Positions 17,035-26,374 are shown, numbered from the stretch's first letter. The stretch: DNA of 64,000 bases from Mesohalobacter halotolerans (GCF_006120725.1 NZ_SWMU01000001.1:620001-684000), one strand, 5' to 3'. A program made the numbers and translations. Notes: generated by a model from the sequence alone, not told the origin.

Positions 17035-18975
17035 ATGACCATAATCGTACCATTAGAACACGTCAGACAGATTTTAAAGTTAGAGGATACAGATGATATT
17101 ATAAATCAACTGAAAAATGTTTACAGTGGTTTAGAAATTGATATTAGTTTAAATAAACTCAGCATTCATATAGACGATATAAATCTAATGACAGATGAAG
17201 TCCATAATAACTTAATAAACCTGTGTGAAAAAGGGAATTACAAAAAAGCATTAACTAAAGCAATTTCTCTTTTAGATAAATATAATGAATCTTCAGAGTT
17301 AAATCGTATAATTGCTCAAATATACTTTGAAACTAACGAAATAGAGAAAGCTGAAAATTACTTAATTCAAGCTTTAAAACTCAATCCAAGAAACACGAGT
17401 GCCTTAATATTAATGGGTAACTTTTATTATAGTAATAAAGATACTCAAACAGCGCTTAAATATTGGAATTCAGCATTAAAATTTAATCCTGATGATTACT
17501 TATCACTATCTAACATAGCTGGCCTACTAGCTAATCAGAATGAGTTAGATCAAGCAAAAAAATTCTTTGAAGAGTCTTTAAGTATAAATCAAAACTTCCC
17601 CAACGTTTTATATGGTTTGGCATTAGTGTATTTCAATCAAAATAATTTTGAAAAATCATTTTCTAATACTATTAAAGCTTTAAAAAATTCATCATTAAAA
17701 GATAAAGTCAATAATAATTCTTTAAATCTTTTGTTAGAGACGGCAAAGAAACTTACCAAACAAAATTTATCTCAAGTAGAGTCAGAGATTCATAAGTTAA
17801 AAGATAAAATTGTAATCAAATCAGGTAAAGATGTCGAGATTTCAATATCTGATAATATAGATACAGCAGCAAAGTTAGAAGTAGCTGAGTATCATAAACG
17901 TAATAAGCACAGATTAATTTATAAAAAACAAGACTTAACAGTACCTCATTTAATGTTGCATGAACTCTATCATTTACAACTTATAGCAGAAGCAAGAGAG
18001 TTCAAAAACAACTATTTATTTACATCAACACAATACCACCAAGAAAAGTTTTCTGAAAAATTAAGTAGTTATAAAAAAGCTTTAATAAAAAAAGGAATAC
18101 CTACAGATAATATTTCTAGGCTAATAGAATCATTGTTTTCAGGCTTAAACTCTCAAGTTTTTAATACTCCAATAGATTTGTTTATCGAACAGCGTATTTT
18201 CGAAAATCATCAATCAGCACAACCTATTCAAGTATTATCCTTATACAATTTAATTTCAGAAGGTATCAAAGCTACAACTGATAAGCAGATTATTAATTTA
18301 ATGCCAAAAACCATCATATCTAAATCAAAAATTTTAAATATGGTGAATGCTTTATGGCTTAAAGATTACTATGGCATAAACCTAATTTCTAAATTTAAAT
18401 CTAATAAAATTGAACGCCAACAGGCTGAAGATTTTTATAATGAATATTTAGAATATGCCAAAGACAAAGAGCCTTCTGAAGAATATGAATTATTACAAAA
18501 TTGGGCTGAAGATCTTAAGCTAGATGATTTATTCAACCTTAAAAAGGAAGAAACCAATAAATCAAAAACACCTGATGAAGTCATGGATGAAATAAACAAA
18601 GATCCATATGGCGTTGAAGATGAAGAGCTAGAAGAGGTAAAAGAGCAGCGTAGAAATTTTATTGAATCTCATAGTAACGATGAGGTAAATACTGCAGTAG
18701 TTATGTACATGGTTAGCGCTTTAGATTTTTTTAAAAACTTTTCAAAAGAAGAAATCAAAAAAATAGCATTCGAGTTTGCAACTTTAGGGATGACAGGGAT
18801 AGATCCAAAAAAAACTAATTACGAAGTTCCTTCAATAAATAAAAAAATGTCAGGCTATCAAGCTTTATCCTACTATTATGTAAGTTGGGCTTTAGCTATA
18901 CCCGAAATGCTATCTAAATTAGGAATGCCTTTTGATGAAGAATTTGACTTAGCACAGCAAGCGATTAGAAACTAA
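17035..18975 (+). CDS. TPR protein with HExxH metallopeptidase-like domain
   Basis: 646 residues. Tetratricopeptide repeats fill about 65-240 (for example SELNRIIAQIYFETNEIEKA then ENYLIQALKLNPRNTSALIL). After a linker, LMLHELYHLQ (H309-E310-x-x-H313) gives a zinc-peptidase-type HExxH motif, with DLFIEQRIFE (near 382-391) as a possible third ligand. The C-terminal 250 residues are helical and acidic. There is no signal peptide, so it should be cytoplasmic. It heads a tight three-gene cluster (4 nt to the MazG-like gene, then DUF2075). A sensing TPR part joined to a peptidase suits a defence effector, but that is inference. Confidence 0.65.
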   Translation: MTIIVPLEHVRQILKLEDTDDIINQLKNVYSGLEIDISLNKLSIHIDDINLMTDEVHNNLINLCEKGNYKKALTKAISLLDKYNESSELNRIIAQIYFETNEIEKAENYLIQALKLNPRNTSALILMGNFYYSNKDTQTALKYWNSALKFNPDDYLSLSNIAGLLANQNELDQAKKFFEESLSINQNFPNVLYGLALVYFNQNNFEKSFSNTIKALKNSSLKDKVNNNSLNLLLETAKKLTKQNLSQVESEIHKLKDKIVIKSGKDVEISISDNIDTAAKLEVAEYHKRNKHRLIYKKQDLTVPHLMLHELYHLQLIAEAREFKNNYLFTSTQYHQEKFSEKLSSYKKALIKKGIPTDNISRLIESLFSGLNSQVFNTPIDLFIEQRIFENHQSAQPIQVLSLYNLISEGIKATTDKQIINLMPKTIISKSKILNMVNALWLKDYYGINLISKFKSNKIERQQAEDFYNEYLEYAKDKEPSEEYELLQNWAEDLKLDDLFNLKKEETNKSKTPDEVMDEINKDPYGVEDEELEEVKEQRRNFIESHSNDEVNTAVVMYMVSALDFFKNFSKEEIKKIAFEFATLGMTGIDPKKTNYEVPSINKKMSGYQALSYYYVSWALAIPEMLSKLGMPFDEEFDLAQQAIRN

Positions 18976-18979
18976 AAAT

Positions 18980-19588
18980 ATGATTAGTATCCATTTTCCT
19001 AGAAACGACAAAGAAGCTTCTGTTTATGGTGGTTACCTGAACAGAGAAGGCGATTTTGAAAAGTTATTTCCTGAAAGTGAATTTGATTCAATTCAAGATT
19101 TAAACAAATCTATCAATCAATTTTTAATAGAAAATGCTTACGATGAGGTAAACTTCAACTCGGTACAAGATACTATCATTTTAGATAATAAAATTATCTG
19201 TATTTCAAGAGTAGATACAAAAGCTTCTATTTTACTAACACTTAAAAAACAACCCAACATAGGGTTCACATCCTTAATTTTAGAGCTATTAGAATTTAGG
19301 CAGAAAAGGGATTGGGAGCAATTTCATAAACCAAAAGACTTAGCCCTAGCTTTGTCAATTGAAGCAAGTGAATTATTAGAATGTTTCCTATGGAAGGATA
19401 TTAAGTCCGCAAATAGGTCTAATATTAAAAATGAAATCGCAGATATACTATCTTATCTCTTGTATTTAGCAAATGATTTAGATATTGACCTAGAAGAAGC
19501 GACTTTATCTAAAATAAAACAAAACGAAATAAAGTACCCTGTATCTAAGTCAAAAGGAAAATCAACAAAATATAACCAATTAAAATGA
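18980..19588 (+). CDS. MazG-like nucleotide pyrophosphohydrolase fused to unknown N-terminal domain
   Basis: 202 residues. Residues about 98-190 form a MazG/dUTPase-like helical domain. The acidic metal ligands fit E128 and E131 (SIEASELLE) and E152 and D155 (NEIADILSYL), with the preceding RDWEQFHKPKDLALAL typical of the family. The N-terminal 90 residues (ISIHFPRNDKEASVYGG) are not recognised and may be a partner- or ligand-binding domain. Family members hydrolyse NTPs or dNTPs to NMP and pyrophosphate. It starts 4 nt after the TPR gene and precedes the DUF2075 gene, which suggests shared function. Confidence 0.78.
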   Translation: MISIHFPRNDKEASVYGGYLNREGDFEKLFPESEFDSIQDLNKSINQFLIENAYDEVNFNSVQDTIILDNKIICISRVDTKASILLTLKKQPNIGFTSLILELLEFRQKRDWEQFHKPKDLALALSIEASELLECFLWKDIKSANRSNIKNEIADILSYLLYLANDLDIDLEEATLSKIKQNEIKYPVSKSKGKSTKYNQLK

Positions 19589-19665
19589 TTCCTATTGGTA
19601 TTTAGCTATTTTCAATTTTTCATTTATTAAAAAATCTAATCAATACATATAAAACTCATCTAACC

Positions 19666-21519
19666 ATGCTAGTTTATAACAAAACAAAAGAAGATTTTAG
19701 TAATGATGTCTTAACTAATAACATCCATAACATTGTATCAAATCAAATTTTAGAGCGTACAGGCAAAAAAGTTGCTGATAATGAATTGAGGTCGTTTCAG
19801 AACTCACTACAATATATGGATAGGGTACTAAATGATGGTGATATACCTGAGGATTGTGGCATTTCCATAGAATATCACTTACCACAAACATCTAAACGTG
19901 TTGACTTTATTGTTTCAGGTACTTCAAATAGTCAAGAAAATGTAATTATCATTGAACTTAAACAATGGCAAGAAGCTGAGGTTACAAATAAAGATGGTAT
20001 TGTAAAAACTCGCTTTCAGCATGGTGTTACAGAAACAAGTCATCCTTCTTATCAAGCATGGTCTTATGCTGCTCTTTTAAAATCATTTAATGCAACAGTA
20101 GATGAAGATCAAATCAATTTATATCCTTGTGCATATCTTCATAATTATGTCCCTGATAATAACATAACTAATGAATCTTATAATTACTATTTAGAGAAAG
20201 CACCTGTTTTTCTTCAACCAGATGCTTTAAAATTAAGAAACTTCATAAAACGTTTCATTAAAGAAGGCGACCAATCAAATATTATGTTTAGGATAGATAA
20301 TGGTAAAATTAAGCCTACAAAAAGCCTAGCTGATAGCTTAAAAAACATGATAAAAGGTAATCAAGAGTTTGTTATGATTGATGACCAAAAAGTGGTTTAT
20401 GAAACAGCTCTAGATTTAGCACTAAAATCACATGAGAAAAACAAAAACGTATTGATTGTAGAAGGTGGTCCAGGCACTGGTAAGTCTGTGGTGGCGATTA
20501 ATTTATTAGTTGAGTTAAATCGTAGAGGTAATATGTCACAATACGTAACTAAAACCTCAGCACCAAGAGATGTTTTTTTTGAGAAACTATCTGGCACAAA
20601 GAAAAAAGTAGAACTTAAAAATCTCTTTGTTGGTTCAGGTACATTTATAAATGCACCTAAAAATGCTATAAATACATTAATTGTAGATGAAGCTCATCGT
20701 TTAACAGAAAAAACAGGATTTCTAAAACGAGGTAATAACCAAATTATTGAAATATTGGATACAGCATTATCTTCAATTTTCTTCATAGATGAAAACCAAA
20801 GAGTTTCGGTTGGTGACTATGGTGAGTCTTATTTGATTGAAAAATTTGCCAAAGAAAGAAATATAAATGTTACCAAGTTAACATTAGAATCTCAATTTAG
20901 ATGTAATGGTTCAGATGGTTATTTGGCTTGGTTAGATAACACATTAAAAATTAGAGAAACAGCTAATGTAAATTTAAATAACTTAGATTATGAATATGAT
21001 TTTAAAGTGTTTGACGATCCATTAGCATTGCAACAAGAAATTTTCGAAAAGAATAAAATAAATAATAAAGCACGTTTAGTTTCAGGGTACTGTTGGGCTT
21101 GGGATAGCAAGAAAAATTCAAACATATACGATTTTAAAGAAGAAGAATTTGGCTTCAATATGAAATGGAATATGACCGATTATGGTGGTAAATGGATTAT
21201 AGACCCTGAGTCAGTTACTGAAATAGGGTGTATCCACACAGCTCAAGGACTAGAGTTAGATTATGTAGGTGTCATTATAGGTGAAGATTTAATCGTAAGA
21301 GATGGAGAAATTTTAGTTCAGCCATCTAAACGTGATAAAGGAGATAGAACAGTATTTGGTTGGAAAAGCGGTATTAAAACAAATCCTGCGTATTGGAAAC
21401 CATTACTTAAAGACGTGATCAAAAACACCTATCGTACTTTAATGACAAGAGGTATGAAGGGCTGTTATATTTATTGTAAGGATAAAGAGACTAGTGAATA
21501 TTTTAAAAATAACACTTAA
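19666..21519 (+). CDS. DUF2075 helicase with N-terminal PD-(D/E)XK nuclease-like domain
   Basis: 617 residues. The N-terminal domain shows D80 in RVDFIV and E97-x-K99 in IIELKQW, the pattern of PD-(D/E)XK nucleases. The helicase core follows: Walker A GGPGTGKS (267-274), Walker B LIVDEAHRL (about 338-346), FIDENQRVS, a motif IV/Q-like SQFRCNG, IHTAQGLELDYVGVIIG (motif V) and NTYRTLMTRGMKGCYIY (motif VI). This matches the Schlafen-3-like/DUF2075 superfamily 1 group often found in phage-defence loci. It would act on DNA or RNA in the cytoplasm. It is the last gene of the three-gene cluster, 77 nt after the MazG-like gene. Confidence 0.85.
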   Translation: MLVYNKTKEDFSNDVLTNNIHNIVSNQILERTGKKVADNELRSFQNSLQYMDRVLNDGDIPEDCGISIEYHLPQTSKRVDFIVSGTSNSQENVIIIELKQWQEAEVTNKDGIVKTRFQHGVTETSHPSYQAWSYAALLKSFNATVDEDQINLYPCAYLHNYVPDNNITNESYNYYLEKAPVFLQPDALKLRNFIKRFIKEGDQSNIMFRIDNGKIKPTKSLADSLKNMIKGNQEFVMIDDQKVVYETALDLALKSHEKNKNVLIVEGGPGTGKSVVAINLLVELNRRGNMSQYVTKTSAPRDVFFEKLSGTKKKVELKNLFVGSGTFINAPKNAINTLIVDEAHRLTEKTGFLKRGNNQIIEILDTALSSIFFIDENQRVSVGDYGESYLIEKFAKERNINVTKLTLESQFRCNGSDGYLAWLDNTLKIRETANVNLNNLDYEYDFKVFDDPLALQQEIFEKNKINNKARLVSGYCWAWDSKKNSNIYDFKEEEFGFNMKWNMTDYGGKWIIDPESVTEIGCIHTAQGLELDYVGVIIGEDLIVRDGEILVQPSKRDKGDRTVFGWKSGIKTNPAYWKPLLKDVIKNTYRTLMTRGMKGCYIYCKDKETSEYFKNNT

Positions 21520-21677
21520 AATATATTATGTATTTGTTCTATGATGAAAACCTATTAGATTTATACTTGTCTTATAGTGTAAAAGTAAGGGTAAAAAATA
21601 ATCCTGAAATAATCTTTTATATTCATCTCTTTACATTGAGTATTTGTATTACCTTTAATTCTTGAAAGCATTATTTT

Positions 21678-22331
21678 ATGTTAAGCGGAAAAAAATTACC
21701 TCCAACTTTTTTTACTAAAGAAACCGAGTTGGCGTTAAAAAACTACATATTTGAAAACATAATTGAAAAAAATGATGACAGGGAAAACATAGAATTTAAA
21801 TTTGATTATTGTAAAGATGATTATTTCAACGACGGATATGGTTATGTAACTACGATTGCCATAGAAAACAAACCATATAAAAATTTGCTTAATATATATT
21901 TACACACTTATAAAATGTCAACTATTTCTTTAAATATATCACGAGAATCAAATAAAATACATTATAAAGCTATTTACAAAATACTAGATAAAAAACTACT
22001 AATAAGGAAAATAGTCTATTATGACAATTATACTACTCTTACCTTGATAGCATGGTTTTTATCATTTATTTATTTACTAACTTTTTTTGCGAAAGGTCGT
22101 GAAAATTTTATCGTTCAATTATCACTTTTTGTTTTTTTGTTTATTACTTCGAAATTTTCTCTTTTTAATAAGATAGTACCTAATACTAGTTTTGATATTT
22201 TGCATAATAACATTTTAAAGGAAAAATTTGGCTCAGCTATCTTTATAATTATTCTGATTAGCTACTTAATTTTGTCCTTTTCGAATTATAATATTTTTAT
22301 GATTTTAGAATATTTAAATAGCGGTAAATAA
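21678..22331 (+). CDS. Hypothetical membrane protein
   Basis: 217 residues, family not recognised. The N-terminal 115 residues are soluble and charged. Three likely transmembrane helices follow (TLTLIAWFLSFIYLLTFFA, FIVQLSLFVFLFITS and SAIFIIILISYLILSF). There is no signal peptide. It lies after the DUF2075 gene with a 158-nt spacer that holds only a doubtful 45-codon frame (21527-21664), and it ends 7 nt before the next gene. It is very AT-rich, like the rest of the element cargo. It might be the membrane partner of the preceding module, but nothing in the sequence proves this. Confidence 0.5.
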   Translation: MLSGKKLPPTFFTKETELALKNYIFENIIEKNDDRENIEFKFDYCKDDYFNDGYGYVTTIAIENKPYKNLLNIYLHTYKMSTISLNISRESNKIHYKAIYKILDKKLLIRKIVYYDNYTTLTLIAWFLSFIYLLTFFAKGRENFIVQLSLFVFLFITSKFSLFNKIVPNTSFDILHNNILKEKFGSAIFIIILISYLILSFSNYNIFMILEYLNSGK

Positions 22332-22338
22332 ATTAGAA

Positions 22339-22809
22339 GTGAAATCGGTCATAACAGTAAGTATATTAAAAATAGTATTAGCAACATTCTTGTTGCTTTG
22401 TTTATTTGATATGCCTTATGGTTACTATCAGTTAGTAAGATATATTGCATTAGTTGGTTTTGGTATAATTGCATATTATGAATTCAAGAGTAATAATAAG
22501 ATTTTAGGTGTAATATTTTTTTCATTAGCTATTTTATTTCAACCATTTATAAAGATTTCTCTAGGCAGTGAGATATGGAAAATTGTAGATGTTATAGTTG
22601 CTATTTTTCTTTTGGCATCACTTTTCATTAAAAAAGATAATAACAAGACCAAGATATTTTTAGGTGTTTTAATAATATTAGCTTTTTTGACGCCTTGGTT
22701 ATTTTACGATGATATTCATACACCAAAAAAAAATCCAGTAATTAAAAAACGTATCAATTTTAATCGTGGGGCTTTTGATGGTTTTAATATAGACATGGAT
22801 ACTAATTGA
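22339..22809 (+). CDS. DUF6804-like small membrane protein with frameshifted repeat tail
   Basis: 156 residues from a GTG start at 22339. Four transmembrane helices are predicted by eye; the segment LLCLFDMPYGYYQLVRYIAL then IFFSLAILFQPFIKISLG and IWKIVDVIVAIFLLASLF resembles DUF6804 proteins. The C-terminal tail enters an Asp/Ile/Asn repeat (FNIDMDTN) and meets a TGA at 22807. Moving one base forward, the repeat continues for 48 more codons (to TAG at 22951), so a 2-nt loss in the repeat has probably cut the protein short. The intact protein would be about 205 residues with a long acidic tail. Confidence 0.55.
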   Translation: MKSVITVSILKIVLATFLLLCLFDMPYGYYQLVRYIALVGFGIIAYYEFKSNNKILGVIFFSLAILFQPFIKISLGSEIWKIVDVIVAIFLLASLFIKKDNNKTKIFLGVLIILAFLTPWLFYDDIHTPKKNPVIKKRINFNRGAFDGFNIDMDTN

Positions 22810-22951
22810 CTTAGATACAGACATCGATATGGATACTAATATAGACATCGATACAAACATAGATGTAGATACTAACATCAATATGGATGGCTTAAACATA
22901 GATGCAGATGATATTGATATCGATATGCACGATATAGATGTAGATTTTTAG
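22785..22951 (+). repeat. Degenerate GATAYNNACATNGAT tandem repeat with frameshift
   Basis: Short units such as AATATAGACATCGATAC repeat with variation and encode a run of alternating Asp/Ile/Asn (for example DIDMDTN, NIDIDTN, NIDVDTN, NINMDG). The first unit has ACTAATTGAC where later ones have ACTAATATAGAC, a 2-nt difference that breaks the frame. Confidence 0.7.
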
Positions 22952-23037
22952 ACCGTTAAACTTACATATAGTATTGTAATAACACTATGCTTATTTATAA
23001 CTTAATTATTCTGTATTTTCTTAAGTCAGCGTTATGT

Positions 23038-23907
23038 TTAATCTTCGAACTCATCTCTATAATATTCAATTCTTCTTTTAACTCTGATATTTAGGGTATT
23101 ATATATGTATATATCTTTTGTTATCCAATTGCCTTTATCATCATTAATAAAGTTGTCTGTCCTTGTTATTTCATTGTTTTGACACCAATTAATCGTTGTT
23201 AAGTAGCCAGATTTATCGTACTTATAATATTTTCTATTTATACGATTATGTTCAGGAATTCTTTCAAATTCCCTAGCGTATTCTACCACATTAAGCTTAT
23301 TGTCTTTATATTTATACGTATAATAGATATATCCAAATGAGTCTTTCTGTCTACTCATTTTTTTATTCTGGTTTTTATCAAATAAGGTTTGTTTCATAAA
23401 ATCCTTATGATTTCTAGATTCTACTCTAGCATATGAGTCAATTCGGCATATTTTGTTATTAAGAAAATAGAATTCTTTTGTGATTAGGTTATTTTGTGGT
23501 TCTGATAACCATTTTGTGATTTTATTGTTAGAGTATAAATACTTAAAGTTGTTCGTAAATAATATTTTGTTATCATGGTTTCTATATATTTCTTTATTGC
23601 AGAAACCATCACGCTTTATATATTCTAAACTTTTTATATAATCTATCTTTTCGTTGTTAATGTATTTAGTTTCTTGCATTAGATATCCTAGATGGTTATA
23701 CATTTTATCATATCCATAATCATTAGTATTTGCATCAGCCCAAGATTCTGGGGGCATTTTATTTGGTTTGTTTATTAAAGTAACATGTTCTGAAATTGAC
23801 TTTACTTTTCCATTCAATCCATCTTTAATTAAGTCATTTTCTAGTCTCCATTTTTTGTTTTTATAAAAGCTACTCAATATACGCTTATCAATTAATGATA
23901 ATCTCAT
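23038..23907 (-). CDS. Hypothetical protein, repetitive beta-rich
   Basis: 289 residues, no signal peptide or membrane span. The family is not recognised with confidence. Recurrent short segments rich in Tyr, Asn and Lys (YDKMYNHLGYLMQETKYI, YYKYDKSGYLTTINW, DKGNWITKDIYIY) resemble the YD/RHS-like beta repeats seen in many Bacteroidota hypothetical proteins. It is the first leftward gene in the element cargo, opposite to the genes before it, so it is an independent unit, perhaps from separate acquisition. AT content is very high. Confidence 0.5.
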   Translation of the reverse strand: MRLSLIDKRILSSFYKNKKWRLENDLIKDGLNGKVKSISEHVTLINKPNKMPPESWADANTNDYGYDKMYNHLGYLMQETKYINNEKIDYIKSLEYIKRDGFCNKEIYRNHDNKILFTNNFKYLYSNNKITKWLSEPQNNLITKEFYFLNNKICRIDSYARVESRNHKDFMKQTLFDKNQNKKMSRQKDSFGYIYYTYKYKDNKLNVVEYAREFERIPEHNRINRKYYKYDKSGYLTTINWCQNNEITRTDNFINDDKGNWITKDIYIYNTLNIRVKRRIEYYRDEFED

Positions 23908-24818
23908 TTCATCTTATTTTATAGAATAAATTATAAACAAATATAATGGATTAATGTAAGTATATAAACAATAATGAAATAGTATAATATATTCTGCTTC
24001 TTATACTTAGGGCATAATGAAGGTTTTTGTTTTCAGTAGTCCATTTTTAGATAAGTACACGATTCGTGGCAGGTAATAAGGTGTGCTTCCGTCATTCCGT
24101 TTTGTTCCATATAGCATAGTTACAAGGGGTTTTAAGGTAAATATGATAGTTAATTATATCAATAAAAATAATTGCTCTAATAAGCTAATACGTTTTCATA
24201 AAGCCCTTGTACCTACCACTCATACGCTTTCTTTCGCTTGTAGCTACATAAAGCTATTCATTTGCCATATTACACACACTACATTCCTACAGCACCCGTA
24301 GCTACTCTTGTACCCAAACCAATAAGGTTTTGCTATTGCAAGTATTTTATTTGGGTACAACCGCTACTTCATAATTGTGCGAGCCTGCTGGTCACAACTG
24401 GCGGATAGTTTGTCACAGTATTTGTAGCATCCAAGTTGTCATAAAGCTTGTTTTTGCTCCTATCGTCACAAAAAAAAGCCTTATTCCAACCGCGCAAAAA
24501 GAGCTGTTTCTCCATTGCATTACACACATTTGATTAAGAATTTCAGTTATTAAAATTAGATGGTATCATACTCCGTAAATAAGTTGTCATCAGTTAGTAA
24601 TCAAGACGCCATCAAATGTATTTCATTCCATTTCGGCACAGCCCTTTTTCTTTGCCCACAGAACAATTACTGCGCCAAACAGTGTTTGCAACATAGTATT
24701 GGTGGCTTATCAGCCTTCCTCCCAATACACCAGTTGTTCCACTCGCAGGCGGCTCGCGCCTTTAGATTACCTGCCATTAAAACGTTTTTAGTTATTTTTG
24801 TATAATTACTTTTTAGTT
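23908..24818. other. Gene-free region with higher GC than its surroundings
   Basis: About 900 bp with no convincing gene; frames at 24083-24301 and 24560-24805 lack any family features. From about 24300 to 24790 base composition is clearly richer in G and C than the flanking cargo. It includes an inverted repeat at 24308-24360. It may be an eroded insertion or a long untranslated region of the endonuclease I gene. Confidence 0.45.
24308..24360. repeat. 11-bp inverted repeat TTGTACCCAAA
   Basis: TTGTACCCAAA at 24308-24318 and TTTGGGTACAA at 24350-24360 pair perfectly around a 31-nt loop; GTAGC and GCTAC lie further out on each side. The TTGTACCC core is also the core of the 25-bp repeats near the element ends. 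Confidence 0.6.
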
Positions 24819-25868
24819 ATGTATTTTCGTTTATTAATATTATTATTTGCTTATTCTACATATGCTCAGATTCCTAGCTATTATAGTAGTATAGATTTCT
24901 CACAGTCAAATAGCGATATAAAAAACCAATTAGCAAGTTTAATTACAGCAACACATGTAGAAGATTTTCCTTACACATCCAATAACACTGATACATGGGA
25001 TATTCTGAAATTATCAGACGAAGTTTTATCATCACCAGTTGATGTTTATTTAGTTTATGGGTCAGATGATAGTAATAGCATCATTGTAGACGATTATACA
25101 CGTGCTAAGTCTCTTTCGTGTCACCAGTCAGGATGCAGTGGTTTATGGAATAGAGAACATGTATTCGCTCGTTCTTTAGCAAATCCACCTCTAGTTACAG
25201 ATGTTGAAGGTTCAGGTACTGACGTTCATAATTTAAAACCATGTGATGGTGATATGAATTCTATAAGAAGCAATAGAGTTTTTGAGGATAGTTTTGGTGT
25301 AGCCAGTATTACTCAAAATGGTAGTTGGTTCCCTGGTGATGAATGGAAAGGTGATGTTGCAAGAATTGTAATGTATATGTATTTGCGTTATAATAATCAG
25401 TGTTTACCTAATACTATTGCAAATAGTAATAATACGTATAACGTAGATATGCCCGATATTTTTTTACAGTGGAATGTAGAAGACCCAGTATCTCCGCTAG
25501 AAATTCAAAGAAATAATATCATTGCATCATTTCAAGGCAATCGTAATCCATTTATTGATAATCCTTATCTAGCGTCATTAATATGGGGTGGTCCAATTGC
25601 ACAAGATACTTGGAATACTTTTTCAACAGTAGACAATTTCTTTAGTAATATAACAATTGTCCCAACTTTTGCTGATGATTCAATTTCAGTTAGCAATGCA
25701 GATAACTTAATTCTATATTATTATATATATAATATATCAGGTCGTTTAGTTCAATTAGATAGTTTAGAAAATAAAGTTATTGATATTTCAAATTTATCAG
25801 ATGGCATATATATTTTAGCTATACATAAGAATCATAAAAGAAAAGTTTTTAAATTTTATAAAAAATAA
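24819..25868 (+). CDS. Secreted endonuclease I family protein with type 9 sorting domain
   Basis: 349 residues from the ATG at 24819, which gives a clean signal peptide (MYFRLLILLFAYSTYAQ); an ATG at 24798 would add seven residues. The endonuclease I (EndA/NucM-like) domain spans about 20-250, with the family motif LWNREHVFARSL, then DVHNLKPCDGDMNSIRSN and WKGDVARIVMYMYLRY. The C-terminus (about 285-349: YYYIYNISGRLVQLDSLENK then SDGIYILAIHKNHKRKVFKF) is a type A C-terminal signal for the Bacteroidota type 9 secretion system. It should be exported to the surface or medium and cut DNA or RNA non-specifically, for nutrition or against competitors. It is cargo within the tRNA-Phe element. Confidence 0.85.
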   Translation: MYFRLLILLFAYSTYAQIPSYYSSIDFSQSNSDIKNQLASLITATHVEDFPYTSNNTDTWDILKLSDEVLSSPVDVYLVYGSDDSNSIIVDDYTRAKSLSCHQSGCSGLWNREHVFARSLANPPLVTDVEGSGTDVHNLKPCDGDMNSIRSNRVFEDSFGVASITQNGSWFPGDEWKGDVARIVMYMYLRYNNQCLPNTIANSNNTYNVDMPDIFLQWNVEDPVSPLEIQRNNIIASFQGNRNPFIDNPYLASLIWGGPIAQDTWNTFSTVDNFFSNITIVPTFADDSISVSNADNLILYYYIYNISGRLVQLDSLENKVIDISNLSDGIYILAIHKNHKRKVFKFYKK

Positions 25869-26143
25869 AAAAACAAGTTATATGGCTCAGCTCCAGCCCA
25901 TGCTATCGGGCAGTAAAGTTCAAGCCCTGCGGGTTTTTGAAAAAACTTTTTTCTTCTTCACGCTTTCAGTCAATATCAAGTTTCATATTTAAAAAAAACT
26001 TTTTCCAAAAAAACTTGACAGCCCTGCCACGCCATATGTGATATTGCTTTCTTTTTTTCATTTTTTCTTTGCCAAAAAAATATTGAAGGGATTGTGGTAG
26101 TATTTGAATATTTATATTTGAATAAATAAGTTTTGATTTAGTG

Positions 26144-26338
26144 ATGAAGGTATTGAAATTTATAATTAATGGTCTAAAAAAATCAATTGAAGGTTTTTTT
26201 GATTTAGTGTTTCCTGAGGAAATTGATGAAAACGACAATGTTATAGAATCTAATGATGACATTAGCTTTAAATTGAAATTATTATTTTTTCTATTCTTAG
26301 TTTTAATTATGACAGCATTATTTCTTTATTATTTATAA
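26144..26338 (+). CDS. Small single-span membrane protein
   Basis: 64 residues from the ATG at 26144 (a GTG lies one codon before). A basic, amphipathic N-terminus (MKVLKFIINGLKKSIEGFFD) is followed by an acidic stretch (EEIDENDNVIESNDD) and a C-terminal transmembrane helix (LLFFLFLVLIMTALFLYYL). The family is unknown. A strong terminator directly after the stop supports it as a real gene. The 275-nt spacer before it, after the endonuclease gene, holds no recognised feature. Confidence 0.45.
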   Translation: MKVLKFIINGLKKSIEGFFDLVFPEEIDENDNVIESNDDISFKLKLLFFLFLVLIMTALFLYYL

Positions 26339-26344
26339 AAATGA

Positions 26345-26374
26345 AAAGCCCCACAAACTGAATTGCAGGGCTTT
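26345..26374. terminator. Bidirectional terminator
   Basis: Stem AAAGCCC (26345-26351) with GGGCTTT (26368-26374), between two convergent genes. A CAAAGGTC motif just after it copies the leader seen before the HTH gene of the element. Confidence 0.65.

Noticed and set aside
21527-21664. 45-codon frame between the DUF2075 and membrane-protein genes
   Set aside because: Short, no recognisable features and no coupling to neighbours; kept only as a note.
22785-22951. CRISPR array
   Set aside because: The repeats are short, variable and without spacers, and they encode a repetitive peptide.
24308-24360. Integron attC site
   Set aside because: The inverted repeat lacks the GTTRRRY/RYYYAAC core sites, and no integron integrase is present in the window.
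24083-24805. Two open frames of 72 and 81 codons in the GC-shifted block
   Set aside because: No family features, and the frames lie in sequence with repeat-like and non-coding character.
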